DNA of 64,000 bases from TMP-7 sp038212445 (GTDB taxonomy: Bacteria > Acidobacteriota > Terriglobia > Bryobacterales > Bryobacteraceae): the NCBI GenBank assembly GCA_038212445.1, contig JBBQUM010000038.1, positions 1 through 64,000 of the forward strand, given 5' to 3'. The notes beneath the pieces are model-generated. The model worked only from the letters and a program-made list of their open reading frames with translations. It searched no databases and was not told where the DNA came from. Shown one piece after another: positions 9,198-17,755 of the stretch (positions within the stretch are counted from its first letter, which is position 1; each line of letters begins with the position of its first letter). A program made the translations under genes and the position numbers.

Positions 9198-9838
9198 CGC
9201 TTAATGGCGCCGAGCGCGCCGCTGCGGCAGGTGCGGCAAATGCCGTATCCGCTTCCATTAGCTCTGGTAACGCCGCACAACGCGCCGACGCGAGCCAGTT
9301 CAAGCTCTCCCAGAGTGGCAGGTGCAAATTGGTTCTCGGTCACTTTGGGAGTGCCGAGGACATGAGTGGTAGTCATCCAGGCGGCCAGACCCTGCACTCG
9401 GGGGCCGGGCAACGCGGCATCGCACCCGTCGGGCGCGGTAGCGATTAACTTGACAACGATTGAACCTGGTTGGGCAGGCGTGAGGGCCACGAGATCGTTT
9501 CGGGCGGAAAGGCTGGTAAGTCCGTTTGGAGTGACGGTACAGGTGCAACAGGCAATTAGTTGTTCATCCGGCGAGAACGCGTAGACATTAACGCAGATAT
9601 TGGCGTTGCTCGCGCCCGTATTGGTGAGGTTGATTACCGAATCACCAGTCGCCAAGTTCGCGGCGTAGGCGACCTGAAACGGTGTGTCCCGGGTGTTGGA
9701 GTTTTGTCCGAAGACGAACGTCGGGCATAGTAAGCCCAACGCAGCGAGTACTGTCAGCCGGGTAGAAATTGTAGTATTCCTTTGTCCCACCTTAACCGGG
9801 GTAGGCGAATGCCGCAATTCCTCATTTGAGCTAATCAA
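9194..9838 (-). CDS. Secreted Cys-containing protein of unknown function
   Basis: This frame of up to 214 residues has a hydrophobic export segment (LTVLAALGLLCPTFVFG) ending near residue 45. The mature part is beta-rich (INLTNTGASNANICVNVYAF) and ends in a Cys pair region (LCGV, GICRTCR). I recognise no named domain. The DNA gives no convincing start: TTG 9838 is the first in frame, and a GTG around residue 17 would leave a more usual signal-peptide length. The upstream side holds a small inverted repeat (9831-9857). Extracytoplasmic location is the only supported inference. Confidence 0.5.
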   Translation of the reverse strand: MISSNEELRHSPTPVKVGQRNTTISTRLTVLAALGLLCPTFVFGQNSNTRDTPFQVAYAANLATGDSVINLTNTGASNANICVNVYAFSPDEQLIACCTCTVTPNGLTSLSARNDLVALTPAQPGSIVVKLIATAPDGCDAALPGPRVQGLAAWMTTTHVLGTPKVTENQFAPATLGELELARVGALCGVTRANGSGYGICRTCRSGALGAIKR

Positions 9839-9889
9839 CTTAGACTAGATTGATTAGACTAAGGGGATTTCTAAGTATAAAAAGTCCCT

Positions 9890-10267
9890 CTATTTCCGGT
9901 TTACGCTCCAGATTCCGGGCCCTTGGGCAGCGATGTAGAGGAACAGGAAGCAGTACAGCACCGCGGGTTCGCCGCCATTGAGCGTCGGCCAAAGGCCCTT
10001 AGGACTGTGTGCGATGAAGTACGCGAAGGCCATCTGGCCGCTGGCGAGAAACGCCGCGTAACTGGCAAAGAAGCCAACAGCGATTAAGGCGCCACAAACG
10101 AGTTCAATGATCCCCGCCGCCAACAGCATGGGAGGCAGCGGACTGACTCCAAGCGGTTCCGGAAATCCAGTTAGGATCTGAAGTCCGTGGAGAAAAAACA
10201 TCAAGCCGGCAACGATTCGCAGAGCGGCATAGAGGTGTGGGGAGTATTTCCCAGTCAGCTTGGTCAT
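9890..10267 (-). CDS. DoxX-family membrane protein
   Basis: The 125-residue protein has four hydrophobic helices and the DoxX signature spread over ALRIVAGLMFFLHGLQIL, GIIELVCGALIAVGFFAS and AFAYFIAHSPKG. DoxX-type proteins are small quinone-associated or thiosulfate:quinone-oxidoreductase-like membrane subunits. Most, including this one, have no assigned substrate. The gene stands between two short minus-strand genes with gaps of about 40-50 bases. Confidence 0.8.
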   Translation of the reverse strand: MTKLTGKYSPHLYAALRIVAGLMFFLHGLQILTGFPEPLGVSPLPPMLLAAGIIELVCGALIAVGFFASYAAFLASGQMAFAYFIAHSPKGLWPTLNGGEPAVLYCFLFLYIAAQGPGIWSVNRK

Positions 10268-10308
10268 CTAGCCGTGTTAGATGCCGTTCGATGCCGAAAC
10301 GTCTCGGA

Positions 10309-10752
10309 CTAGACGCGGTAGGTATCGGCTTTCCAAGTTTTGACGGCTTGTTTGATCGCCTTTGGTTCCAAGCTTCCGGAGGCAGCCTGATTGGCTAATC
10401 CAGGGAACTCAGCGTCGGAGGCAAATCGCAGTGCGATAATTTGCCGGACAGTGAGCCGCGGATCGAGGGGTTTGCCGGTGAGGACGAAATGCCGCAGCGC
10501 CTCTTCGGCGCGAATGGCGCGGTCCTGGGCCTTGAGAGCAGAAATGCGGCCCATGAAAGCCCCGAGTAGTCCGCAGAATGAAAGGACCACCAGTAACGAT
10601 GCACTGTACAGACGCTCGTGGTTTCCCATCGAATGCACGAGATTGACGATCGATCCGATCAACGTGAGCAGGAGCACGGGAATCAGGACAAAGTGGAACG
10701 CAGGAACGTACTGAGTGTGGTTCGAGTAGGATTGTTCGGGCACAGAGGGCAT
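10309..10752 (-). CDS. DUF6526-family membrane protein
   Basis: I chose the ATG at 10752, giving 147 residues, because the product then begins with the typical polar MPSVPEQSYSNHTQYVP lead before two adjacent membrane helices (about residues 19-65). The open frame extends further upstream, but that part is Arg-rich and antisense-like. A basic soluble tail (ALKAQDRAIRAEEALRHFVLTGK) ends the protein. This architecture matches small DUF6526 proteins known mainly from Acidobacteriota and Bacteroidota. The function is unknown. Confidence 0.65.
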   Translation of the reverse strand: MPSVPEQSYSNHTQYVPAFHFVLIPVLLLTLIGSIVNLVHSMGNHERLYSASLLVVLSFCGLLGAFMGRISALKAQDRAIRAEEALRHFVLTGKPLDPRLTVRQIIALRFASDAEFPGLANQAASGSLEPKAIKQAVKTWKADTYRV

Positions 10753-10808
10753 TATACAGGCAGGAGGGAAGGCGGAGGCGAGCAGTGCCCGCCCCCGACG
10801 TCGGATTC

Positions 10809-12272
10809 TTAGAACCAGCGGCTCATGATGACTTTTTGTTCGGTGTAGAAGCCAATGGCGTCCTTGCCATGAGCGTGCAGATCGCCGAAGAAGGAATTCT
10901 TCCACCCCGCAAACGGGAAGAACGCCATGGGAGCGGCGACGCCGACGTTGACGCCGATCATGCCGACGTCGACACGCGAGGAGTACTCACGGGCGGACTT
11001 GCCATTCTGCGTGAAGATGGCGGTGGCATTGCCGAAGGCCGACGTGTTCACCAGATCGATGGCCTCATCGAGCGTGTTCACGCGAATGACGGAAAGGACC
11101 GGTCCAAAGATTTCCTCCTTGGCGATGGTCATTTGCGGCGTGACGTTATCGAAGATCGTCGGACCGAGGAAGAAGCCGTTGCCTTCAGGCTTGGACTTGC
11201 GGCCGTCAACCAGAGCCTTGGCGCCTTCAGCCACGCCCTTGTCCACGTAGCCCGCCACCTTATCGCAATGTTCGCGCGTGATGAGCGGACCCATTTCGAC
11301 ACCGGTGTTTGCACCGTCGCCAACTGACATATTCTGCGTGCGCTTCACCAGGAGGTCGAGCAGCGGACCTGCCGCTTCGCCAACCGGGACGAGCACGCTG
11401 CCGGCGAGGCAACGTTCGCCCGCCGCGCCGAAAGCCGAACCGATGATGGCCTCGACTGTTTTGGGCATATCAGCGTCGGCCATGACGACGATGTGATTCT
11501 TCGCGCCGCCGAGCGCCTGGACGCGCTTTCCTTCAGCCGAGGCCGTGGTGTAGATGTACTTGGCCACCGGCGTGGATCCGACGAACGAAACGGCGCGCAC
11601 GAGCGGATGCCTCAGCAGCGCGTCGACGGAAACTTTATCGCCATGGATCAGGTTGAGAACCCCTGCGGGCAGTCCGGCCTCGCCCAGCAACTCGATCATG
11701 CGGGTGGGCGTGAGCGGGACTTTTTCTGACGGCTTGAGGATGAAGGTATTGCCGCTTGCGATCGCAAACGGGCACATCCACATTGGCACCATGGCCGGGA
11801 AATTGAAGGGAGTGATGCCCACGCAAACGCCGATAGGCTGGCGGATGGATTTGGAATCGAGTCCTGCTGAAACGTCGTTGAGCGAGTCGCCCATCATAAG
11901 GGTGGGCATGCCGCAGGCGACTTCCACCATCTGGATGGCGCGACGCACCTCGGCCTTTGCATCGTCGGCGGTCTTTCCGTTTTCGCGAGTTAGCGTGGCG
12001 GCGATTTCGGAGTGATGCTTCTCCAGCAGATCCTTAAAGCGATAAAGAACCTGCACACGGTCAACGACGGGGACATTGCGCCATTTGAGGAAGGCCTCGT
12101 GCGCGGTTTTCACCGCCCGGTCGACATCCTCGGCGGTGGCATACGGCACGTGCGCGATCACAGCGCCGGTAGCCGGATTCGTAACTTCACCCATCTTGCG
12201 GCCCGAGGCCGCTTCCCACTGGCCGTTCACATAGAACGACACGGTTCCAACGTTTTGCTCAGTAGCGATCAT
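10809..12272 (-). CDS. mmsA: CoA-acylating methylmalonate/malonate-semialdehyde dehydrogenase
   Basis: The 487-residue ALDH-superfamily enzyme starts at ATG 12272 behind AGAAGGAG. It shows the family's FNFPAMVPMWMCPFAIA segment, the NAD site and the catalytic cysteine in GERCLAG near residue 287. Members oxidise (methyl)malonate semialdehyde with NAD and CoA to acetyl- or propionyl-CoA plus CO2. As the last gene of the pyrimidine operon it would consume the semialdehydes made from beta-alanine (uracil) and 3-aminoisobutyrate (thymine). Its ATG overlaps the TGA of the permease gene. Confidence 0.92.
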   Translation of the reverse strand: MIATEQNVGTVSFYVNGQWEAASGRKMGEVTNPATGAVIAHVPYATAEDVDRAVKTAHEAFLKWRNVPVVDRVQVLYRFKDLLEKHHSEIAATLTRENGKTADDAKAEVRRAIQMVEVACGMPTLMMGDSLNDVSAGLDSKSIRQPIGVCVGITPFNFPAMVPMWMCPFAIASGNTFILKPSEKVPLTPTRMIELLGEAGLPAGVLNLIHGDKVSVDALLRHPLVRAVSFVGSTPVAKYIYTTASAEGKRVQALGGAKNHIVVMADADMPKTVEAIIGSAFGAAGERCLAGSVLVPVGEAAGPLLDLLVKRTQNMSVGDGANTGVEMGPLITREHCDKVAGYVDKGVAEGAKALVDGRKSKPEGNGFFLGPTIFDNVTPQMTIAKEEIFGPVLSVIRVNTLDEAIDLVNTSAFGNATAIFTQNGKSAREYSSRVDVGMIGVNVGVAAPMAFFPFAGWKNSFFGDLHAHGKDAIGFYTEQKVIMSRWF

Positions 12273-13684
12273 AATTCTCCTTCTAGTTCCGGTTCCCGGA
12301 CGCGCCCAGGCGCCCTCTGCATCAAGAATGTGTAGGCTGCGGCGGAAACCGCGAAGCCAATAAACCACGCATAGTCGTAGAGGAAGTGAAGCGGCGGTAC
12401 GAATAATCCCACCAGCGCGACTGCCACTCCGCTAATCAGCGCCAGTACGGCGCGAGAGTTAATACCTCCATCGTACTCGTATTCGCCACCTCTGCGGTAA
12501 AGGTCGTCGACGTTAAGCACACGTTTGCGTATTAGGAAATAGTCGGCAATCATGACTCCGGCGATTGGTCCCAGCAGTCCTGAATAGCCCACAAGCCAGC
12601 CGAAGATGTAGCTTGAAAAGTCGCTTAGCAGCTTCCAGGGCATCATCATGATGCCGACGACGCCGGTGATGAGACCGCCAGTGCGGAACGAGATGCGGCG
12701 CGGGTTCAGGTTCGAGAAGTCGTTGGACGGCGATACTACATTGGCCGCGACGTTGGTATTCAGCGTGGCCAGCAGCAGCGCGAACAACGCGATTGTGGCG
12801 ACTACCGGTTGATTGAAGCGAACCAGCAGCGCAACCGGGTCCCAGATAGGCTCGCCGAAAATCACCGCGGAGGCGGAGGTGACGGCGACGCCGATGAACG
12901 AGTAGAGCGTCATGGCGGTGGGCAGTCCAAGGGCCTGTCCCCAGATCTGCGCCTTTTGCGATTTGGCGTATCGCGTGAAATCGGGGATGTTCAATGCGAC
13001 TGTCGCCCAGAAGCCGACCATGCCGGTGAGCGACGGGATGAAGAAGCGCATGAACTCGCCGGTGGTCTGGAATTTGCTTGGCGTGCTGAGCACGGGGCCG
13101 AGTCCGCCGGCTTTTCCGGTGATCCACCAGAGCAGCAGCAGTCCCACCGCGAGCATGAAGGGTGCGCCGATGCCTTCCAGGATCTTGATGGTCTCGATGC
13201 CGCGCCAGATCACGAACATGTTGAGCGCCCAGAACGCGAAAAAGCACGCCCACATCGCCAGTGATGACGCACCCACCGACGGCACGAGAATCTTCAGCAT
13301 CGAGTAGATGGCCTGTCCTCCAATCCAGGTTTGGATGCCAAACCAGCCACACGCGACAAGCGCGCGGAGAACAGCAGGAATGTTCGCTCCCCGGACGCCG
13401 AACGATGCGCGCACCAGCACGGGGAAGGGAATGCCGTATCGTGTTCCTGCGTGCGCATTGAGCAGCATGGGAACCAGGACGATGAGGTTGCCGAGGAGGA
13501 TGGTACCGATGGCCTGCCACCAGTTCATGCCGCCGGTAATCAGTCCCGACGCGAGCATGTAGGTCGGGATGCAGACTGACATCGCCACCCAAAGCGAGGC
13601 GTAGTTGTAGAGTCCCCAGGTGCGGCGTTCAGGCGGCACAGGCGCCAGGTCTTCGTTAAAAAGAGACGGATCGCGCTCCGGCAT
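12269..13684 (-). CDS. NCS1-family nucleobase:cation symporter
   Basis: The 471-residue protein has about twelve membrane helices. The soluble N-terminus (NEDLAPVPPERRTWGLYNYASLW) is typical of NCS1 transporters, as are the intramembrane motifs GIPFPVLVRASFG and WFGIQTWIGGQA. NCS1 carriers import uracil, allantoin, cytosine or hydantoins with Na+ or H+. Position between dihydropyrimidinase (6 bases upstream) and the semialdehyde dehydrogenase (4-base overlap) makes uracil/thymine or a hydantoin the likely cargo. Confidence 0.9.
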   Translation of the reverse strand: MPERDPSLFNEDLAPVPPERRTWGLYNYASLWVAMSVCIPTYMLASGLITGGMNWWQAIGTILLGNLIVLVPMLLNAHAGTRYGIPFPVLVRASFGVRGANIPAVLRALVACGWFGIQTWIGGQAIYSMLKILVPSVGASSLAMWACFFAFWALNMFVIWRGIETIKILEGIGAPFMLAVGLLLLWWITGKAGGLGPVLSTPSKFQTTGEFMRFFIPSLTGMVGFWATVALNIPDFTRYAKSQKAQIWGQALGLPTAMTLYSFIGVAVTSASAVIFGEPIWDPVALLVRFNQPVVATIALFALLLATLNTNVAANVVSPSNDFSNLNPRRISFRTGGLITGVVGIMMMPWKLLSDFSSYIFGWLVGYSGLLGPIAGVMIADYFLIRKRVLNVDDLYRRGGEYEYDGGINSRAVLALISGVAVALVGLFVPPLHFLYDYAWFIGFAVSAAAYTFLMQRAPGRVREPELEGEL

Positions 13685-13690
13685 GGACAG

Positions 13691-15082
13691 CTATTTCCAG
13701 GCTCCTCCGCGAGCGGTGCGCTTCAGGTATTTTCCTCGCCCTACCTTGCCGGTGAACTTACCCTTGTCGACGATCACCTCGCCGCGCGACAGGACCGTAT
13801 GTGCGTTGCCTTTCACCTTGTAGCCTTCGAACATCGAGTAGTCGACGCGCATGTGGTGTGTTTTCGCGCTGATTTCGAGCGGGGCTTCAGGATCCCACAG
13901 GACGATGTCGGCGTCGCTGCCGGCGGCAATCTCGCCCTTCTTCGGATACATGCCAAACAGACGTGCGGGCGTAGTGGAGGTGAGTTCGACGAAGCGGTTG
14001 AGACTCAGTTGGCCCTGATTTACTCCGTAGTGGTACATCAGTTGAAGACGATTCTCGATGCCGGGTCCGCCGTTGGGAATTTTGGTGAAGTCGTCCTTGC
14101 CGAGCACCTTCTGATCCTCAAAGCAGAACGGGCAGTGATCTGTCGAGACTACCTGTAGATGGTCGTGTTTGAGACCTTCCCACAGCTTTGGCAGATGCTC
14201 CTTGGGCCGCAGCGGAGGTGTGAAGACGTACTTCGCGCCTTCAAAGTTCGGACGCTCTAGTTCCTCGATGGACAGCAGCAGGTATTGTGGACAGGTTTCG
14301 GCGAAGGCTGGAACGCCGCGGTCGCGCGCCTCGCGGACCTGGTTAAGCGCGTCCTCGCTGGACAGGTGCACGATGTACACCGGTGCTCCCGCGATTTCGG
14401 CCAATGCGATGGCGCGGTGGACTGCTTCAGCCTCGGCCCGAGGCGGTCGGGTCAGCGCATGATACACGGGCGCCGTCTTTCCCTCGGCCAGGGCTTTGGC
14501 GATGATCACGTCGATCACGCTGCCGTTTTCGGCGTGCATGCAAATGAGCGCGCCATTCTTCGCCGTGCGGGACAGCGCCTTGAAGATGGTCGCGTCGTCC
14601 ACCATGAGGACGTTGGGATACGCCATGAACAGCTTGAAACTAGCGACCCCTTCGTCGACCAATTCGTCCATATCCTCAAGCCCGGAAGTGCCGAGGTCAG
14701 TGACGATCATGTGGAGGCCGTAGTCGATGCAGGCCTTGCCCTGAGCCTTGCCCCACCATGTGTCGAGCGCGTCGCGCATCTTGGTGCCGCGCGCCTGAAT
14801 GGCGAAATCGACGATGGACGTAGTGCCGCCATAGGCTGCGGCGCGGGTGCCGGTCTCGAAGTCGTCGGCGGACGTGGTGCCGCCAAAGGGCATGTCGAGA
14901 TGCGTGTGAACGTCAATGCCGCCGGGCATCACGTACAGTCCTTTGGCGTCGATGATGGCGGCGCCGGGCGGTGGAGCGATGCCGACGCGCACCTCCGAGA
15001 TACGCTCGCCTTCGATGAGGACGTCGGCGGCGAAGGTGCGCTCCGAGGTGACAACTGTCCCGTTCTGAATCAATGCAGTCAT
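13691..15082 (-). CDS. hydA: Dihydropyrimidinase (D-hydantoinase)
   Basis: The 463-residue cyclic amidohydrolase opens dihydrouracil/dihydrothymine to N-carbamoyl-beta-amino acids. The zinc ligands are visible as HTHLD near 60, the lysine to be carboxylated in FKLFMAYPN near 150, histidines in HAENG and YIVHLSS, and the aspartate in STDHCPF. ATG 15082 is chosen because MTALIQNGTVVT is the usual N-terminus, and it overlaps the stop of preA by four bases. The longer open frame upstream lies inside preA. Confidence 0.94.
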   Translation of the reverse strand: MTALIQNGTVVTSERTFAADVLIEGERISEVRVGIAPPPGAAIIDAKGLYVMPGGIDVHTHLDMPFGGTTSADDFETGTRAAAYGGTTSIVDFAIQARGTKMRDALDTWWGKAQGKACIDYGLHMIVTDLGTSGLEDMDELVDEGVASFKLFMAYPNVLMVDDATIFKALSRTAKNGALICMHAENGSVIDVIIAKALAEGKTAPVYHALTRPPRAEAEAVHRAIALAEIAGAPVYIVHLSSEDALNQVREARDRGVPAFAETCPQYLLLSIEELERPNFEGAKYVFTPPLRPKEHLPKLWEGLKHDHLQVVSTDHCPFCFEDQKVLGKDDFTKIPNGGPGIENRLQLMYHYGVNQGQLSLNRFVELTSTTPARLFGMYPKKGEIAAGSDADIVLWDPEAPLEISAKTHHMRVDYSMFEGYKVKGNAHTVLSRGEVIVDKGKFTGKVGRGKYLKRTARGGAWK

Positions 15083-16419
15083 GCGCGAGTTCCGCTGGTG
15101 CGCTGCTCCCAGCTCTCCTTTGGTTTGCCAGTTGGCACTTTGTCCATTGTGATGCAGCCTTCCACGGGGCACACCAGCCAGCACAGGTTGCAACCGACAC
15201 ACTCAGCTTCGTCGACGCGTGGGATGCGATGGAGCGGAGTCTTGTGGGCGGCATTCGCTACGGCTAGAGTGTCGAGGCGCGCGATGGGCGTGACGGTGAT
15301 GCCGTTCGTGCGTCCGGCGGGATCGCGATCCATGTGGATGCACTGATGCGCACCGTCCCAGCAGGCGGTGTAGCAGAGATCGCAGCCGATGCACTTTTCC
15401 TCGTGGATGCGGGCGATGATCTTGTAGTTCAGATCGAGATGCTTCCACTCGGTGACTCGCGGAACACTGAGGCCGCGGAAGTCCTCGATGGTCTTGTAGC
15501 CGCGTTCGTCCATCCAATTGGAGAGGCCGTCGATCATGTCCTCCACGATGCGGAACCCGTAATGCATCGCGGCGGTACAGACCTGAACCGTGCCGCAGCC
15601 GAGCAGGATGAACTCAGCGGCGTCGCGCCAACTGCTCACGCCGCCGATGCCGGAGACGGGCAACTGGATCTGAGAATCGGCGCAAAGCTGTTGGACCATG
15701 TGCAACGCGATGGGCTTCACCGCCGGTCCGCAATAGCCGCCATGCGATGAGAGTCCTCCGACATCGGGGCGCGGCGTCAAGGTATCGAGGTCGATGCCGG
15801 TGATGGAGTTGATGGTGTTGATGGCGGTGAGAGCGTCGGCGCCACCCTTCTTAGCTGCACGTCCTACGGCTCGAATGTCGCTGATGTTGGGAGTGAGCTT
15901 GACGAGCACGGGAGTGCGCGCCGCTTCCTTCACCCATTCCGTAATCATGCAGGCGTAGTCAGGCACCTGGCCGACAGCCGAGCCCATTCCTCGTTCGCTC
16001 ATGCCGTGGGGACAGCCGAAGTTGAGCTCGAGTCCATCGGCGCCGGCGTCCTCGGACTGCTTGACGATGGTGTGCCAGGCTTCGCGCTTTGACTCCACCA
16101 TCAGCGACGCGATCACGGCGTGATGCGGGTAGCGTTTCTTCACCTCGCTGATTTCGCGCAAATTGAGTTCGAGAGGACGGTCGGTGATGAGCTCGACATT
16201 GTTGAGGCCCATCATGCGCTGGCCGTTGTAGTCCACGGACGAGTAGCGCGACGAGACGTTGGTGATGGGCTCGCCGAGGGTTTTCCAAACCGCGCCACCC
16301 CAGCCGGCGTCAAAAGCGCGCATCACCTGCTCGCCGCAATTAGCGGGCGGTCCTGAGGCGAGCCAGAACGGGTTGGGGCAGCGGATGCCACCCGCAAAGA
16401 CAGTGCTGAGGTCGGCCAT
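15079..16419 (-). CDS. preA: NAD-dependent dihydropyrimidine dehydrogenase, catalytic subunit PreA
   Basis: The 446-residue subunit carries the FMN-binding dihydroorotate-dehydrogenase-like barrel (FAGGIRCPNPFWLASGPPA at the start, ELNFGCPHGMSERGMG in the middle). Two 4Fe-4S ferredoxin motifs follow at the C-terminus (CIGCDLCYTAC and CVGCNLCWLVCP). With PreT it reduces uracil and thymine at the 5,6 double bond. The start is ATG 16419, one base after preT ends. Length and motifs are complete. Confidence 0.95.
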   Translation of the reverse strand: MADLSTVFAGGIRCPNPFWLASGPPANCGEQVMRAFDAGWGGAVWKTLGEPITNVSSRYSSVDYNGQRMMGLNNVELITDRPLELNLREISEVKKRYPHHAVIASLMVESKREAWHTIVKQSEDAGADGLELNFGCPHGMSERGMGSAVGQVPDYACMITEWVKEAARTPVLVKLTPNISDIRAVGRAAKKGGADALTAINTINSITGIDLDTLTPRPDVGGLSSHGGYCGPAVKPIALHMVQQLCADSQIQLPVSGIGGVSSWRDAAEFILLGCGTVQVCTAAMHYGFRIVEDMIDGLSNWMDERGYKTIEDFRGLSVPRVTEWKHLDLNYKIIARIHEEKCIGCDLCYTACWDGAHQCIHMDRDPAGRTNGITVTPIARLDTLAVANAAHKTPLHRIPRVDEAECVGCNLCWLVCPVEGCITMDKVPTGKPKESWEQRTSGTRA

Positions 16420-16420
16420 C

Positions 16421-17755
16421 TTAGCGGCCCTCCATCTGCGCAGCCATCGCCTGGGCGGCGCGTTTACCGTCGGCGACGGCGTCCACAACTTCCCGGCCGC
16501 CGTTGACGCAATCGCCGCCGGCGTAGTACTTCGGATTGCTGGTTTCGCCGGTGGCGCGGTTGACCGCGACGCAGCCGTCTTCCAGGCGAACCGCTCGCAA
16601 TTCGAACATTGTAGTGAGACGCGATTGCCCGATGGCCGGGATGACCATGTCGCATTCGACGAGGAATTCGGAACCCGGTATGGCTACGGGGCGGGATCGG
16701 CCGCTCGAGTCGGGCTCGGCGAGTTGCACCCGCTGGAGACGAATCCAGCCGGCGGTATTCGGGTCGTTTTCAGACGGAAGAATCTCGACAGGTTGGGACT
16801 GCCAGAGAAAGCGGACGCCCTCGGCCTTGGCGTGTTCGAACTCGAAGCCAAACGCGGGCATTTCGCGCTCGCTGCGGCGGTAGACGATCTGCACTTCTTC
16901 AGCGCCCAGCCTGCGCGCGGCGTTGGCGGCGTCGATAGCAGTGTTGCCGGCTCCGACGACGACCACACGCCGGCCCACCTGCATGTCCGTCGACGTTTTG
17001 TAGCGCTCGATGAACTTGAGCGCGTCGATGACTCCGCCGAGATGCTCGCCGGGAAGGCCGAGCCGCTCCATGGAGCCGAGTCCGACTCCTAGGAATACGA
17101 AATCGTACTGGGATTCGATTTCTTCGAGGGATATTGCGGCGCCCACGTCGGCATACACGAATTCGGCGCCCGTCTCGCGCACCAATTCGGCTTCACGCAG
17201 GCTATCGGAGGGCCGAAGTTTGTATTCGGCGACTCCGTAGGTGTTGAGCCCGCCCGGCAGGAGGCGGTTATGGAAAATGGTGACTGCGAGGCCCTGCCGT
17301 CGAAGTTCAGCCGCGCAACTTAATGAAGCCGGTCCACCACCGATACATGCGACTTTGCCGGGCCGGGACACGCCCACCGGCAACTGGCCGTGCCTTCGAT
17401 AGAAAGCGTCCATCGCATAGCGCTGCAGGCGGCCGATCTCGACGGGCTGCTTGTTGTAGCGATGCATCACGCACGCGCCCTCGCACAGAACATCCACCGG
17501 ACAGACGCGCGAGCAACTCAGTCCAAGCACGTTGGCGTCGAGGATGGTTTGGGCCGATCCGCGCAGATTCGCCGTGGAGATTTTCTTAATGAACTTTGGA
17601 ACGTCGATGTGGGTGGGGCACGCAATCGTGCACGGCGCGTCCACACAGTACAGGCAGCGGGTGGCCTCCACCATCGCTTCTTGAGGCTCGAACGCCGGGT
17701 GCAGTTCAGGGAACCGTGACAGATTCTCCAGAACCGGCAGGTTCACAGCACTCAT
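16421..17755 (-). CDS. preT: NAD-dependent dihydropyrimidine dehydrogenase, flavin subunit PreT
   Basis: The 444-residue subunit belongs to the glutamate-synthase small-subunit/PreT family. N-terminal Cys clusters (CLYCVDAPCTIACP, GLSCSRVCPVDVLCEGAC) bind Fe-S centres. The FAD loop is CIGGGPASLSCAAELRR and the NAD(P) loop VVVGAGNTAIDAANAARRLG. It passes electrons from NAD(P)H to PreA. It overlaps the aminotransferase gene by four bases upstream and sits one base from preA. Confidence 0.94.
   Translation of the reverse strand: MSAVNLPVLENLSRFPELHPAFEPQEAMVEATRCLYCVDAPCTIACPTHIDVPKFIKKISTANLRGSAQTILDANVLGLSCSRVCPVDVLCEGACVMHRYNKQPVEIGRLQRYAMDAFYRRHGQLPVGVSRPGKVACIGGGPASLSCAAELRRQGLAVTIFHNRLLPGGLNTYGVAEYKLRPSDSLREAELVRETGAEFVYADVGAAISLEEIESQYDFVFLGVGLGSMERLGLPGEHLGGVIDALKFIERYKTSTDMQVGRRVVVVGAGNTAIDAANAARRLGAEEVQIVYRRSEREMPAFGFEFEHAKAEGVRFLWQSQPVEILPSENDPNTAGWIRLQRVQLAEPDSSGRSRPVAIPGSEFLVECDMVIPAIGQSRLTTMFELRAVRLEDGCVAVNRATGETSNPKYYAGGDCVNGGREVVDAVADGKRAAQAMAAQMEGR

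Noticed and set aside
12513..13592. 359-codon minus-strand frame inside the NCS1 permease
   Set aside because: It is an alternate frame of the permease. It is His/Arg-rich with no membrane pattern, whereas the permease frame has twelve helices.
14285..15346. 353-codon plus-strand open frame across hydA and preA
   Set aside because: It is antisense to two strongly supported genes. Composition is Arg/Gly/Val shadow-like and no domain is visible.
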